NCBI RefSeq assembly: GCF_001425355.1
Contig: NZ_LMQN01000012.1
Coordinates: 413,510-477,509, forward strand
DNA: 64,000 nucleotides
DNA from: Chryseobacterium sp. Leaf405
GTDB lineage: Bacteria > Bacteroidota > Bacteroidia > Flavobacteriales > Weeksellaceae
Direction of reading: 5' to 3'
The notes under the pieces are model-generated. The model saw nothing but the letters and a program-made list of their open reading frames with translations. It was not told the origin of the DNA and did not search any database. A program made the position numbers and the translations under genes. Every line of letters begins with the position of its first letter. Within the stretch, counting starts at the first letter, position 1. Positions 53,225 through 62,160 of the stretch are shown here, one piece after another.

Positions 53225-54265
53225 TTATTTAGTGCCAAAAAAATAGGCATATAAGTATTTTAAACCAATTATTATTATTGCAACTGTTAAGCTTATTAAT
53301 ACCTTTCCTGATATATCTTTTATAATATTTTTATTCTCTATTTTTAATTCATCATTATAGGCTTCGTCACCTTTAGTTATTAAAATACCTGACGGAATTT
53401 TAAATTTGCCGATTTTTCTACTGAATTGATTTGCAAAGAATCTGGATAAAACTAAACCTATACTTGTTATTGTTGCACCAATCAGCAATGTTCTTTCTAA
53501 TGTTATGAGGTTTAAATCTTTAGAAAGATCTAATTCTTTAATGATTAAATTTTGATATATAAAACCTAAAAATAGAATTAATAAAGGGCAAAAATATAAA
53601 ATTGATTTGCTAATATACCCTTCATATTTTTCCAAAAATGACTGGAAATTATTTTTACGTTCAATTGTTTTTAAGCCTTCATTCCATTCGTTAACTATAT
53701 TAATAAGTTCGTTTCCTAAAACCTGATTAATAAAATCAACTTTTACCATTCCTTCTGCACGCATACTTAAAAGATCACTCGTTTCATCAGTGTTTAACAT
53801 AAAGTGGAAAAGATCTTTTGGTGGTATAGCACTACCAATTCTAACTTTTAAAGTATGTCGTTGAGGAAGATGATAATTCGGTATTGAAAATGTTAAATCC
53901 CATGTAATACTTATGGTTTGTGTTCTTTGATTAATAAATTGCCAATTTTCTCTACTAAATTCATCCCACGAAGCATATTCTCTAATATTACCTTCTGTAA
54001 GGACAAAATTTAAAGTAACTAAAAATGTTTCAATGTTGTGGTTTTTTAATTTATTTCCAATTCTAGTATTTAACTCATGGATGTCAGAAAGTGAAATGAT
54101 TTTTCTTTCTCTAAATAGTTTTAATTGAGTGTCAGGTTTAGCATTTGCCCAATAATAAATTGATTTAAAAGCATCAATGTCGAAAGTTGTTCTTTTTTCT
54201 GGAAGATTTTGACTGTTTTTTTCAACTAAGTTTGTTTGTGTTTCTGGTAAACTTTCAAATTTCAT
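53225..54265 (-). CDS. unrecognised membrane protein
   Basis: A 346-residue protein of no family known to me. Residues 1-215 look cytoplasmic and polar, with W/F-rich strands (ITWDLTFSIPNYHLP, HTLKVRIGSAIPP). Three hydrophobic helices follow at about 228-247, 265-285 and 322-340. Codon use appears more AT-rich than in neighbouring purA. It is transcribed alone, divergent from purA and convergent with the ABC-F gene. It could be accessory, in line with the repeats that bracket this region, but there is no direct sign of transfer. Confidence 0.75.
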   Translation of the reverse strand: MKFESLPETQTNLVEKNSQNLPEKRTTFDIDAFKSIYYWANAKPDTQLKLFRERKIISLSDIHELNTRIGNKLKNHNIETFLVTLNFVLTEGNIREYASWDEFSRENWQFINQRTQTISITWDLTFSIPNYHLPQRHTLKVRIGSAIPPKDLFHFMLNTDETSDLLSMRAEGMVKVDFINQVLGNELINIVNEWNEGLKTIERKNNFQSFLEKYEGYISKSILYFCPLLILFLGFIYQNLIIKELDLSKDLNLITLERTLLIGATITSIGLVLSRFFANQFSRKIGKFKIPSGILITKGDEAYNDELKIENKNIIKDISGKVLISLTVAIIIIGLKYLYAYFFGTK

Positions 54266-54356
54266 GTTTGTTATGTTTTATGGTTAGTTTTGTTCAAATA
54301 TAATAAAAGGTAATCACATGATTCCCACTCAACCCAAAAATAAAATCCACCACAAA

Positions 54357-54388
54357 TTTGCCCACCCAATTTTTTAAAAGTAATTTTG
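54357..54388 (+). promoter_or_regulatory. promoter of purA
   Basis: A -33 TTTG (54357-54360), exactly 20 nt of spacer and a -7 TAATTTTG (54381-54388), 25 nt before the ATG. This is the clearest flavobacterial promoter in the window. Confidence 0.7.
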
Positions 54389-54413
54389 CATGAATCTAAA
54401 ATAAAAGTAAAAT

Positions 54414-55700
54414 ATGTCAACTTACGTAGTTGTAGGTCTTCAGTATGGAGATGAAGGTAAAGGAAAAATCACGGATGTTTTATCGGCAAAATCGGATTAC
54501 GTTGTACGTTTCCAAGGAGGGGACAATGCTGGTCACACAGTTTATGTAGGGGATGAGAAATTCGTTTTGCACCTTCTTCCATCGGGAGTTCTTCAGTGCA
54601 AAGGGAAGTGTATCATTGCAAACGGAGTAGTGGTAAATCCTAAATCTTTCATTAAGGAGGTGAATCAGATCGAAAGCAAAGGCTTGAGAACAGATCACAT
54701 TTTCATCAGCAGAAGAGCGCATGTAATCATGCCTTACCACATTCTTTTGGATACGTACCGTGAAGAAGAGCACGGAGGAACGCAGATCGGAACGACGAAA
54801 AAAGGAATCGGACCTTGCTATGAAGATAAAATTGCAAGAGTAGGTATCAGAATGATCGACCTTCTGAATCCTGAGATTTTAAGAGATAAAATCGAGAAAA
54901 ACTTAAAAATTAAGAATTCTCTTTTTGAAAAATACTACGGAAAACCGACTTTAGACGTTGAAGAAATCTACAACGAATATTTAGAAATAGGAAAACAGCT
55001 TCAAGACAGAATCGTTGATACGGAACTGGAATTAAATGAAGCGATCAGAGACGGTAAAAACGTTTTATTCGAAGGAGCGCAGGCTTTGATGCTTGATATC
55101 GACTTCGGAACGTATCCATACGTAACTTCATCTTCTCCGTCAACTGGAGGGGTTTGTACGGGCGCGGGAGTTCCACCAACGTCACTTCAAAACTTAATCG
55201 GTGTTGCAAAAGCATACTGTACAAGAGTTGGAAACGGACCTTTCCCATCAGAATTAGATAACGAATTAGGAGAAAGCATCAGACAAATTGGTGGTGAATT
55301 CGGAGCAACAACAGGAAGACCAAGAAGAACAGGTTGGTTAGACCTTGTTTCTTTAAAACACGCTTGTATGATCAACGGAATCAATAACTTAGTAATTACG
55401 AAATTAGACGTTCTTACAGGAATTGAAAACCTTAAAATCGTTACGCATTACAAAACTGAAGACGGAAAAATCATCGATTATTTCACTTCTTCAACAGAGA
55501 AATTGTATAACTACGAGCCAATCTACCAAGATTTACCGGGTTGGACTGAAGATTTAACGAAAGTAAGAAGCTACGACGAACTTCCTGACACAGCTCAGAA
55601 ATACATCGAATTTATCGAAAAGTATTTGGGAATCAACGTTTACTTAGTGTCTGTTGGTCCTGAAAGAAGCCAGAACATTATCAGAAAAGAATTATTCTAA
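54414..55700 (+). CDS. purA: adenylosuccinate synthetase
   Basis: Converts IMP, aspartate and GTP to adenylosuccinate, the first step from IMP to AMP. The 428 residues are full length. GDEGKGK at about 12-18 is the GTP-binding loop, and GGDNAGHT follows at about 35-42. EGAQALMLDIDFGTYPYVT and TTGRPRRTGW complete the active site. The C-terminus has SVGPERSQ, with the guanine pocket. Transcription ends at a hairpin after the stop. Confidence 0.97.
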   Translation: MSTYVVVGLQYGDEGKGKITDVLSAKSDYVVRFQGGDNAGHTVYVGDEKFVLHLLPSGVLQCKGKCIIANGVVVNPKSFIKEVNQIESKGLRTDHIFISRRAHVIMPYHILLDTYREEEHGGTQIGTTKKGIGPCYEDKIARVGIRMIDLLNPEILRDKIEKNLKIKNSLFEKYYGKPTLDVEEIYNEYLEIGKQLQDRIVDTELELNEAIRDGKNVLFEGAQALMLDIDFGTYPYVTSSSPSTGGVCTGAGVPPTSLQNLIGVAKAYCTRVGNGPFPSELDNELGESIRQIGGEFGATTGRPRRTGWLDLVSLKHACMINGINNLVITKLDVLTGIENLKIVTHYKTEDGKIIDYFTSSTEKLYNYEPIYQDLPGWTEDLTKVRSYDELPDTAQKYIEFIEKYLGINVYLVSVGPERSQNIIRKELF

Positions 55701-55721
55701 GGAATTTTTTAATAACATAGG

Positions 55722-55755
55722 AAGAGACTGTCAATTTTGATGGTCTCTTTTTTAT
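55722..55755 (+). terminator. terminator after purA
   Basis: A 7-bp stem (55722-55728 with 55743-55749) with a 14-nt loop, followed by TTTTTTA. Confidence 0.75.
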
Positions 55756-55757
55756 TT

Positions 55758-55825
55758 GAAGCTATTTCCCGCTTTCCATTGCAATCTTTTTTTCAAAAAA
55801 GGATTTTCATTACAATCGGGGCTAG
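55758..55825 (+). repeat. 68-bp dispersed repeat family A, copy 2
   Basis: Near-identical, opposite-strand partner of 51378-51445. It starts directly after the purA terminator. Confidence 0.85.
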
Positions 55826-56090
55826 GGCGTTTGTCTGTCAATGCAATATTCGGTCGTACAAATATTCTTCTATAAATTTCATAAAAAATTGATTTTAATT
55901 GTTTTATCTGCGAAAGATTAGATAATTGTTATTGTTAGCATTGTTAAATTTAAATATTGTCATGTTAAAATTATAAATATTAACATTTTGTTAAAAAATT
56001 GGCAAATTTTTTGATATTGGATTAAATATTGTCAACGAGAAATGAAAGAATGATAATCGAGTAATTTTAACAGTTTAAATATTTATAGTA
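55826..56090. other. AT-rich leader of the tonB gene, no gene seen
   Basis: Strongly AT-rich, with no open frame of note. The words TTTTGTTAAAAAATTGGCAAATTTTTTG at about 55986-56013 could hold a poor -33/-7 pair for tonB, but they do not fit TAnnTTTG well. Shorter pieces only; nothing else is recognised. Confidence 0.4.
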
Positions 56091-56939
56091 ATGAAACACA
56101 TGCAAAATCAAGAGTTTCGATTAAACGAAATCCTTTTCGAAAACCGTAACAAAGAATATGGAGCATACGCTTTAAGAAATGAAGCAGACAGAATTCTAAC
56201 AAAATCACTTTTTATCGGAGTAAGCTTATTGGCTGCAGTATCTATTACACCAATGATTATTTCGGCATTTAGAACTGCGGAAGTAATTCCTAACAAGGAT
56301 ATTTATGAGTTGCCACCTCCGGTGTTTATTCCAAATGATCCTACGGTTAAACCACCAGTTACAGTAGTTCCACCTCAACCTGCTTCTGCTGCTGTAAAAA
56401 CTTTTGATAACAGAGTTCCTGATCCAACAGCAAATCCAACCAACGAGCAAGTTATTGAAAAAATTGAAGGTGCCGTGGCTGGAGTAAAAAATAATTCTGA
56501 TGGTATCGTTGCTCCACCAAATATTCATGTTAATACAACTCCAACAATTGGGACAGGACCTGTAATTAATACTGTTCCTCCACAAGTAATTACTCAGCCT
56601 GTTGATAGAAATAAGATTGTAGATCCTAAAGATTTGGCGCAAGAGGCTAATTTTGGTGGAGGTTTAGAATCTTTCAGAAATAAGGTAATGAATACCTTCG
56701 ATGGTTCAGGTTTTGAATCCGGAGATGTGATGAGAACAACCATTACTTTTATTGTAGAAATAGACGGAACGATTTCAGGAATTAAAGCGAATGGTGCAGA
56801 TGCAGACTTTAATAGTGAAGCGATAAGAACCATTAGAGCTATTTCTGCAAAAGGAAAATGGACTCCTGGAAAAAACAAACAAGGTGAATCCGTAAGAAGC
56901 GCATTTAAATTTCCAATAACTATGAAGTTTGATAATTAA
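56091..56939 (+). CDS. energy transducer TonB
   Basis: A 282-residue TonB-family protein that passes inner-membrane energy to outer-membrane receptors. A short N-terminal motif (RLNEILFENRNKEYGAYALR) is typical of Bacteroidota TonB. One membrane helix lies at about 43-62. A proline-rich spacer follows (PPPVFIPNDPTVKPPVT), then a C-terminal TonB domain from about 200, with ITFIVEIDGTISGIKANGAD and the final KFPITMKF. The start could be ATG 56091 or 56100. It is upstream of parA, with a separate promoter for that gene. Confidence 0.9.
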   Translation: MKHMQNQEFRLNEILFENRNKEYGAYALRNEADRILTKSLFIGVSLLAAVSITPMIISAFRTAEVIPNKDIYELPPPVFIPNDPTVKPPVTVVPPQPASAAVKTFDNRVPDPTANPTNEQVIEKIEGAVAGVKNNSDGIVAPPNIHVNTTPTIGTGPVINTVPPQVITQPVDRNKIVDPKDLAQEANFGGGLESFRNKVMNTFDGSGFESGDVMRTTITFIVEIDGTISGIKANGADADFNSEAIRTIRAISAKGKWTPGKNKQGESVRSAFKFPITMKFDN

Positions 56940-57078
56940 GATATAAAAATCAAATCCTGAACAGTTATCCACAAAGAATTTTTTTTGTGGATAATTTTTT
57001 TTAATGTTAAAACGCTTATTAACAATATTTTAACTCAATTTTCATTTTCTTCATTCATTAAGAGCAAAGAAAAAAGTG

Positions 57079-57086
57079 TATTTTTG
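57079..57086 (+). promoter_or_regulatory. -7 box for parA
   Basis: TATTTTTG, 18 nt before the ATG at 57105, matches TAnnTTTG. It supports starting parA there rather than at the longer frame opening near 56985. Confidence 0.55.
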
Positions 57087-57104
57087 AATCTTAAAGTTCA
57101 AGCA

Positions 57105-57878
57105 ATGGGAAAAATTATAGGTATCGCTAATCAAAAAGGAGGAGTTGGGAAAACCACTACAGCTGTGAATTTAGCAGCGGCGTTAGGGGTATTGGAGAAA
57201 AAAATATTAATCATTGATGCTGATCCTCAGGCTAATGCAACTTCAGGTTTAGGGGTTGAAAATGTTAGATATTCTACTTATAATCTCTTGGAAAATAGCG
57301 TAGACACTATAAACTGTATCAAACAAACAACGACTCCGAATTTGGATATCGTTCCTTCTCATATCGATTTGGTAGCAGCCGAAATTGAACTGGTAGACAA
57401 AGAAGACCGAGAATATATGCTGAAAAAAGCATTGGCGACGGTAAAAGACGATTACGATTATATCATTATCGACTGTGCTCCGAGTTTAGGTCTTATCACG
57501 GTAAATGCCCTTACTGCCGCAGATTCTGTGATCATCCCGATTCAGTGTGAATATTTTGCATTGGAAGGTCTTGGGAAGTTATTGAATACCATTAAAAATG
57601 TTCAGAAAATTCATAATAAAGATTTAGATATCGAAGGGTTGCTTCTTACGATGTACGACAGCAGATTGAGATTGTCTAATCAGGTAGTGGAAGAAGTAAA
57701 TTCACATTTTCCCGAAATGGTTTTTGAAACGATTATCAGCAGAAATGTACGATTGAGCGAAGCACCAAGTTTCGGAGAAAGTATCTTAAATTACGATGCC
57801 GAAAGTAAAGGAGCTGTACAATATATTCAGCTGGCGGAAGAGGTTTTATTAAGAAATGAAAAATTAGTAAAGAATTAA
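57105..57878 (+). CDS. chromosome-partitioning ATPase ParA (Soj)
   Basis: Deviant Walker ATPase of 257 residues that positions the replication origin with ParB. The motif KGGVGKTT is at 11-18, with the signature Lys at 11. DADPQANAT and IIDCAPSLGL follow. The start MGKIIGIANQ is the family N-terminus; a frame open for 40 further codons upstream is read as non-coding leader because a -7 box lies inside it. ParB starts 18 nt after its stop, so they are one operon. Confidence 0.94.
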   Translation: MGKIIGIANQKGGVGKTTTAVNLAAALGVLEKKILIIDADPQANATSGLGVENVRYSTYNLLENSVDTINCIKQTTTPNLDIVPSHIDLVAAEIELVDKEDREYMLKKALATVKDDYDYIIIDCAPSLGLITVNALTAADSVIIPIQCEYFALEGLGKLLNTIKNVQKIHNKDLDIEGLLLTMYDSRLRLSNQVVEEVNSHFPEMVFETIISRNVRLSEAPSFGESILNYDAESKGAVQYIQLAEEVLLRNEKLVKN

Positions 57879-57896
57879 TAGGGTTTGGAGCATAAT

Positions 57897-58787
57897 ATGA
57901 AGGACAAGAAAAGAGCTATGGGACGTGGTTTAGGGGCAATTCTAAGTGCAGAATCCAAAACCATGATTAATTCTGCTACCGATGAAGGTGCAGACAAATT
58001 TGTGGGGAATATTGTGGAAATATCTTTAGATGATATTTATCCCAACGCTACCCAGCCAAGAACTTATTTTGATGAAAAAGCATTAAACGAACTTGCTCTC
58101 TCCATTAAAAATTTAGGGGTGATTCAGCCTATTACGTTAAGAAAAGACGGAGAAAAGTTCGAAATTATATCTGGGGAAAGACGTTTCCGAGCAAGTAAAA
58201 TTGCAGGTTTAGATTCGATTCCTTCTTATATTCGTCTGGTAAATGATCAGGAGCTTTTAGAAATGGCTCTTGTTGAAAATATTCAGAGAGAAGATCTTGA
58301 TGCTATTGAGATTGCATTAACATATCAAAGATTGATGGATGAAATTGGTCTTACTCAGGAAAATCTCAGCCATAGAGTAGGTAAAGACAGAAGTACTATT
58401 ACCAACTCTATCAGATTGTTACGATTGAACCCCGATATTCAGAATGCGATCAGAAGCGGTGAGATTTCTGCAGGACACGGAAGAGCAATCATCAGTCTTG
58501 AAAATGAAGAGCACCAGCAGGTCTTATTTGAAATGATTATTCAGGAAAGACTGAATGTTCGTCAGACAGAACAGGCGGCGGCGGCTTTGAAAAATCCAAA
58601 ATCACCTGCTGCAAAAAAAGCAAAAGCAGAGCTTTCTAATAATTATAAAAGAGTTCAGAAAACAATTTCTGATATTTTAGATGTAAAAGTGGAGATAAAA
58701 GCTTCTCCGAATGGTAAAAAAGGTAAAATTGTTCTTGATTTCAAAAATGAAGATGAGCTTGAATATATTTTATCTCATATTAAATAA
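57897..58787 (+). CDS. chromosome-partitioning protein ParB (Spo0J)
   Basis: A 296-residue CTPase/DNA-binding protein that loads at parS sites. MGRGLGAILS near the N-terminus is the ParA-stimulating motif. The ParB core has ISGERRFRASKIAGL and ALVENIQREDLDAIE with the GERR CTP-binding box, then a helix-turn-helix (LTQENLSHRVGKDRSTITN). I start at ATG 57897; a TTG four codons earlier is possible. The DUF5683 gene starts directly at the stop codon. I saw no parS site in the window by eye. Confidence 0.94.
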   Translation: MKDKKRAMGRGLGAILSAESKTMINSATDEGADKFVGNIVEISLDDIYPNATQPRTYFDEKALNELALSIKNLGVIQPITLRKDGEKFEIISGERRFRASKIAGLDSIPSYIRLVNDQELLEMALVENIQREDLDAIEIALTYQRLMDEIGLTQENLSHRVGKDRSTITNSIRLLRLNPDIQNAIRSGEISAGHGRAIISLENEEHQQVLFEMIIQERLNVRQTEQAAAALKNPKSPAAKKAKAELSNNYKRVQKTISDILDVKVEIKASPNGKKGKIVLDFKNEDELEYILSHIK

Positions 58788-59435
58788 ATGAAAAAAATAC
58801 TTTTCACTTTTTTCTTGTGTCTGTTTGCTGTAGCATATTCACAGGTAAATCCTAACGATACGATCCGGGTAGAATATCACCCGAAAGACAGCGTGTCTAT
58901 AGAAAAAAACAATACCAAGCCAAAGTCTGAATCGAAAGTCATTGCAGATCTTGAAAAAGCAAACGGACCGACGACGAAAACTTTAAAACTTAATCCTACG
59001 AAAGCGGGTTTATATTCCGCTGTACTTCCGGGATTGGGACAGGTTTATAACAAGAAATATATCAAAGTTCCCATCGTTTTGGGAGCGGTAGGAACCGGAG
59101 TTGGGATTGCAATTTGGAATGATAATCAGTATAAAAAATATAGGGAATATTATCTGGCAAAACTCAACGGAACGCCTAACGAATTTGTTGACAGCCATCC
59201 TTGGTTAGATAAAGTAGCGTTGGCAAATGTTCAGGACAGGGCAAAAAGACAAAGAGATTATGCGATTGCAATAACGGGTTTAATTTATATTTTGAATATT
59301 GTAGATGCCGTTGTAGATGCTCATTTATATCAGGCTCGCCATGATCCGGATTTAACTTTTAATCCTACAGTCATTCAGGATCAATACGGAATTACTCCAC
59401 CTAAAACGGGTTTAAGTTTAAGTTATAGATTTTAA
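58788..59435 (+). CDS. DUF5683 family exported protein
   Basis: A 215-residue protein with a signal peptide (MKKILFTFFLCLFAVAYSQ). The conserved DUF5683 segment TKAGLYSAVLPGLGQVYNKK lies near residues 71-90, followed by membrane helices (VPIVLGAVGTGVGIAIW; YAIAITGLIYILNIVDAVVDA). It closes on an aromatic SLSYRF, which hints at an envelope location. Its ATG is directly adjacent to the ParB stop, a common arrangement in Bacteroidota. Function is unknown. Confidence 0.85.
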   Translation: MKKILFTFFLCLFAVAYSQVNPNDTIRVEYHPKDSVSIEKNNTKPKSESKVIADLEKANGPTTKTLKLNPTKAGLYSAVLPGLGQVYNKKYIKVPIVLGAVGTGVGIAIWNDNQYKKYREYYLAKLNGTPNEFVDSHPWLDKVALANVQDRAKRQRDYAIAITGLIYILNIVDAVVDAHLYQARHDPDLTFNPTVIQDQYGITPPKTGLSLSYRF

Positions 59436-59462
59436 TAAGGATATACTGTTTTAATTCAATAC

Positions 59463-59529
59463 GTCTTTGCTAAGTGAAATCGAAGATTCGACATAGTCAA
59501 ACACCTTTGCGAACGAAAAAATATGCAGA
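59463..59529 (+). repeat. dispersed repeat family B, full copy
   Basis: Longest copy seen. It reads GTCTTTGCTAAGTGAAATCG, then AAGATTCGACATAGTCAAAC, ACCTTTGCGAACG and AAAAAATATGCAG. It contains the short palindrome TCGAA-GA-TTCGA. Confidence 0.75.
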
Positions 59530-59591
59530 TGGATTTTAAATGAAAACTTTGCGATATTTGCATTAAAATTAAAAACATATAAATAAAAAAT

Positions 59592-60293
59592 ATGAAAATA
59601 GCATTAGTTGGATATGGTAAGATGGGTAAAATCATTGATGAAATTGCTACAAAAAGAGGTCATGAAATCGTTGCCCGATTAAAAGAAACCCCAACTGCTG
59701 AAAATCTTAATAATCCGGATGTTGTCATAGAATTTTCTTTGCCGGAAGTGGCTTATCACAATATTAAAGCTTGTCTTGAAAATAAAGTTCCCGTAATCTG
59801 TGGAACAACGGGCTGGCTGGAAAAGAAAGAGGAAGTTGAAAAACTGACTGTTGAAAATGACACGGCTTTTTTATATGGTTCTAACTTTAGTTTAGGTGTA
59901 AATTTATTTTTTGCTTTAAATGAAAAGTTAGCCGATTTAATGAAAAATTTGGATGAATATTCTTGCCAGTTAGAAGAAATTCATCACGTTCATAAGCTTG
60001 ATGCACCGAGTGGAACAGCGATTTCCATTGCAGAAGGTATTTTTAAAAACAATCCGAAATTTGACGCTTGGAAACTGGAAGAAACTCAAGGGAATCAACT
60101 AGGTATTTTTGCAATCCGCGAAGATGAAGTTCCGGGAACTCACAGTGTTTTCTACAGAAACGAGGTGGATGAAATTGAAATCAAACATACCGCTTTCAAT
60201 AGAAACGGTTTTGCATTGGGGGCAGTTGTCGCTGCAGAATGGATTAAAGATAAAAAAGGAAATTTCGGAATGAAGGATGTTTTGGGGCTTTAA
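59592..60293 (+). CDS. dapB: 4-hydroxy-tetrahydrodipicolinate reductase
   Basis: NAD(P)H-dependent second step of the diaminopimelate/lysine pathway, needed for the cell wall. The 233 residues have the Rossmann GYGKMGK at 7-13 and the catalytic EEIHHVHKLDAPSGTA near residue 127-142, with the invariant His and Lys. The protein is slightly shorter than the E. coli enzyme (273), as in other Bacteroidota. It is followed by an intergenic word repeat and lepB on the same strand. Confidence 0.95.
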   Translation: MKIALVGYGKMGKIIDEIATKRGHEIVARLKETPTAENLNNPDVVIEFSLPEVAYHNIKACLENKVPVICGTTGWLEKKEEVEKLTVENDTAFLYGSNFSLGVNLFFALNEKLADLMKNLDEYSCQLEEIHHVHKLDAPSGTAISIAEGIFKNNPKFDAWKLEETQGNQLGIFAIREDEVPGTHSVFYRNEVDEIEIKHTAFNRNGFALGAVVAAEWIKDKKGNFGMKDVLGL

Positions 60294-60339
60294 TTTTGTA
60301 ACAAAATCCCTACATTGCGAACTAATAGTAATAAATAAA

Positions 60340-60380
60340 GAGCAGTAAAAATTACTCATTGCTCATTACCAATTACTCAT
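60340..60380 (+). repeat. intergenic word repeat before lepB
   Basis: Contains GAGCAGTAA with a matching TTACTCATTGCTC, and direct repeats of ATTACTCAT and GCTCATTACC. Part of a group of such word arrays in this window. Confidence 0.55.
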
Positions 60381-60404
60381 ATTATAGATTAGGCACAAAA
60401 ATTT

Positions 60405-62102
60405 ATGAATTATTTTTTAACGTATACAGTTTATGTTCTCATCTTATCAGTATTGATGGGGATTTCCACTTGGAAGCTGTTCAAGAAATTGGGGTATAGT
60501 CCGTTATTCGCTTTTATACCTTTTTACAATTATTTCATTATCCTTAAAGAAACAAAACATCCGAAATGGTGGGCACTTTTATCGTATTTGCCAATCGTGG
60601 GACCGATTATGATGTCTGTTTTTCATTTGTATTTAATGAAAAAATTTGGAAAAACTCTTTTCAAAGATCAGTTATTGACGGTACTTCTTCCGTTTATTTA
60701 TATGGCAACGGTAAATTATGGTAAAGATGTGGAATTGGAAAATGAGACAGAAAATGATTTATTCTTAACTGATGAAGAGAAAGAAGCGAAAAATAAAAAG
60801 AAGGATTCTTTCTTCGGATCTGTGACTTTTGCAGTGGTTTTCGCAACAATTATCCACGTTTTTGTTACGCAGCCTTTCGGAATTCCTACAGGATCTATGG
60901 AAAGAACTTTATTGGTGGGTGATTTCCTTTTCGTAAACAAATGGAGCTACGGATACAGACTTCCGATGCGTCCTTTAGCAATACCTTTCCTGCAGGGAAC
61001 AATCACAGATACAGGTGAAAAAGGAAATCCTAAAGATGATCCTAAATCTTATGCTGACGGTGTAAAATTACCTTACGCAAGAATTTTCCAATTCAATAAA
61101 CCTCAGAGAAATGATATTGTTGTGTTTAATTACCCGAGGGATTCTGTTCATACAGCAATTGATAGAAAAGATCCTTATGTTAAACGATGTGTTGCAGTTG
61201 CGGGTGATACTTTTGAGATGAGGAACGGAAAAATGTTTGTTAATGGAAAGCCAGAAACGGTTTTAGGTGACCAAGATGTTCAGCATGCTTTTTTAATTGA
61301 AGCAAGTAGTGAGATTGATGTTCCTGCATTGTATAAACGCTTAGGATTTATTTCTATCTTAGTATTAGATAATGAAAGACTTTTCTCTCCTGGAGCCCCT
61401 AATAAATACAATATTAATCCAAAGAATATTGTATACATGATGCAACTTACAAATTCTAGACTTAAGGAAATTAAGGCCTTGCCTCAGGTGGTTTCTGCTC
61501 ATGAAGAAATTATGAATAAAGGTGATGGAGGAGTTGCTTATCGAGATCAGTTAAGAACTAAAATAGATACAACAAATTCTATTTTCCCTATTAATAAAGG
61601 GTGGAATCAAGATCAATATGGACCCCTTAAAATTCCTAAAAAAGGAGACATTGTAACGATTAGTCAGGAGACATTGCCAGAATATCAATGGATTGTAAAA
61701 AATTATGAGCATAATACATTAGAAAATAAGAACGGAAAGATTTTCATCAATGGGAAAGAAACAAATCAATATACCATCCAACAGGATTATTATATGATGG
61801 TTGGAGACAATAGAGATTCTTCTTTGGATGCAAGATTCTTTGGCTTTGTTCCGGAAGAAAATATTGTAGGAAAACCGATGTTTACTTGGATGAGTATAGA
61901 AGGAGTTTTTAATGACTCGCAATCTTCATATCAGGCTGACGGATGGAGAATCCGTTGGGACAGAATGTTTAAAGCAACCAACACTGGAGAAGCTAATAAA
62001 ACTTCTTATTGGTGGGTTGCAGTAATGATTCTTATCTTATTCTTCGGTTGGGAATATTTTATGAAGTTATTCGGAAAGAAAAAAACAGAAGACGATTTAT
62101 AA
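60405..62102 (+). CDS. lepB: signal peptidase I, oversized
   Basis: Serine protease that removes signal peptides at the inner membrane. The 565-residue protein is almost twice the E. coli length of 324. It has four hydrophobic segments in residues 1-105, then the catalytic domain: nucleophile Ser164 in PTGSMERTL, and general-base Lys260 in DPYVKRCVAVAGD. The final signature GDNRDSSLDARFFG is near residue 467. About 200 residues lie between the catalytic Lys box and this GDNRDSS box, a large insertion within the fold. A membrane helix sits at the C-terminus (SYWWVAVMILILFFGWEYF). Long LepB proteins are common in this phylum. Confidence 0.93.
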   Translation: MNYFLTYTVYVLILSVLMGISTWKLFKKLGYSPLFAFIPFYNYFIILKETKHPKWWALLSYLPIVGPIMMSVFHLYLMKKFGKTLFKDQLLTVLLPFIYMATVNYGKDVELENETENDLFLTDEEKEAKNKKKDSFFGSVTFAVVFATIIHVFVTQPFGIPTGSMERTLLVGDFLFVNKWSYGYRLPMRPLAIPFLQGTITDTGEKGNPKDDPKSYADGVKLPYARIFQFNKPQRNDIVVFNYPRDSVHTAIDRKDPYVKRCVAVAGDTFEMRNGKMFVNGKPETVLGDQDVQHAFLIEASSEIDVPALYKRLGFISILVLDNERLFSPGAPNKYNINPKNIVYMMQLTNSRLKEIKALPQVVSAHEEIMNKGDGGVAYRDQLRTKIDTTNSIFPINKGWNQDQYGPLKIPKKGDIVTISQETLPEYQWIVKNYEHNTLENKNGKIFINGKETNQYTIQQDYYMMVGDNRDSSLDARFFGFVPEENIVGKPMFTWMSIEGVFNDSQSSYQADGWRIRWDRMFKATNTGEANKTSYWWVAVMILILFFGWEYFMKLFGKKKTEDDL

Positions 62103-62123
62103 ATTAAAATAAATAAGAAAATA

Positions 62124-62156
62124 AAATGAAGTATTTGAAAAAATACTTCATTTTTG
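62124..62156 (+). terminator. terminator after lepB
   Basis: A perfect 13-bp stem (62124-62136 with 62141-62153, loop GAAA), ending in a T-run. Confidence 0.88.
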
Positions 62157-62160
62157 CATT

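Noticed and set aside
56226-56642. 138-codon minus-strand frame opposite tonB
   Set aside because: Mirrors the Pro-rich TonB spacer; composition (Asn, Trp, Arg-rich) is an antisense artefact.
56985-57104. 40-codon extension of ParA
   Set aside because: Contains the -7 box TATTTTTG and is not in the family; the conserved start is MGKIIGIANQ.
57897-58787. Expected parS centromere site in or near parB
   Set aside because: No TGTTTCACGTGAAACA-like 16-mer noticed by eye in the window; a motif search would settle it.
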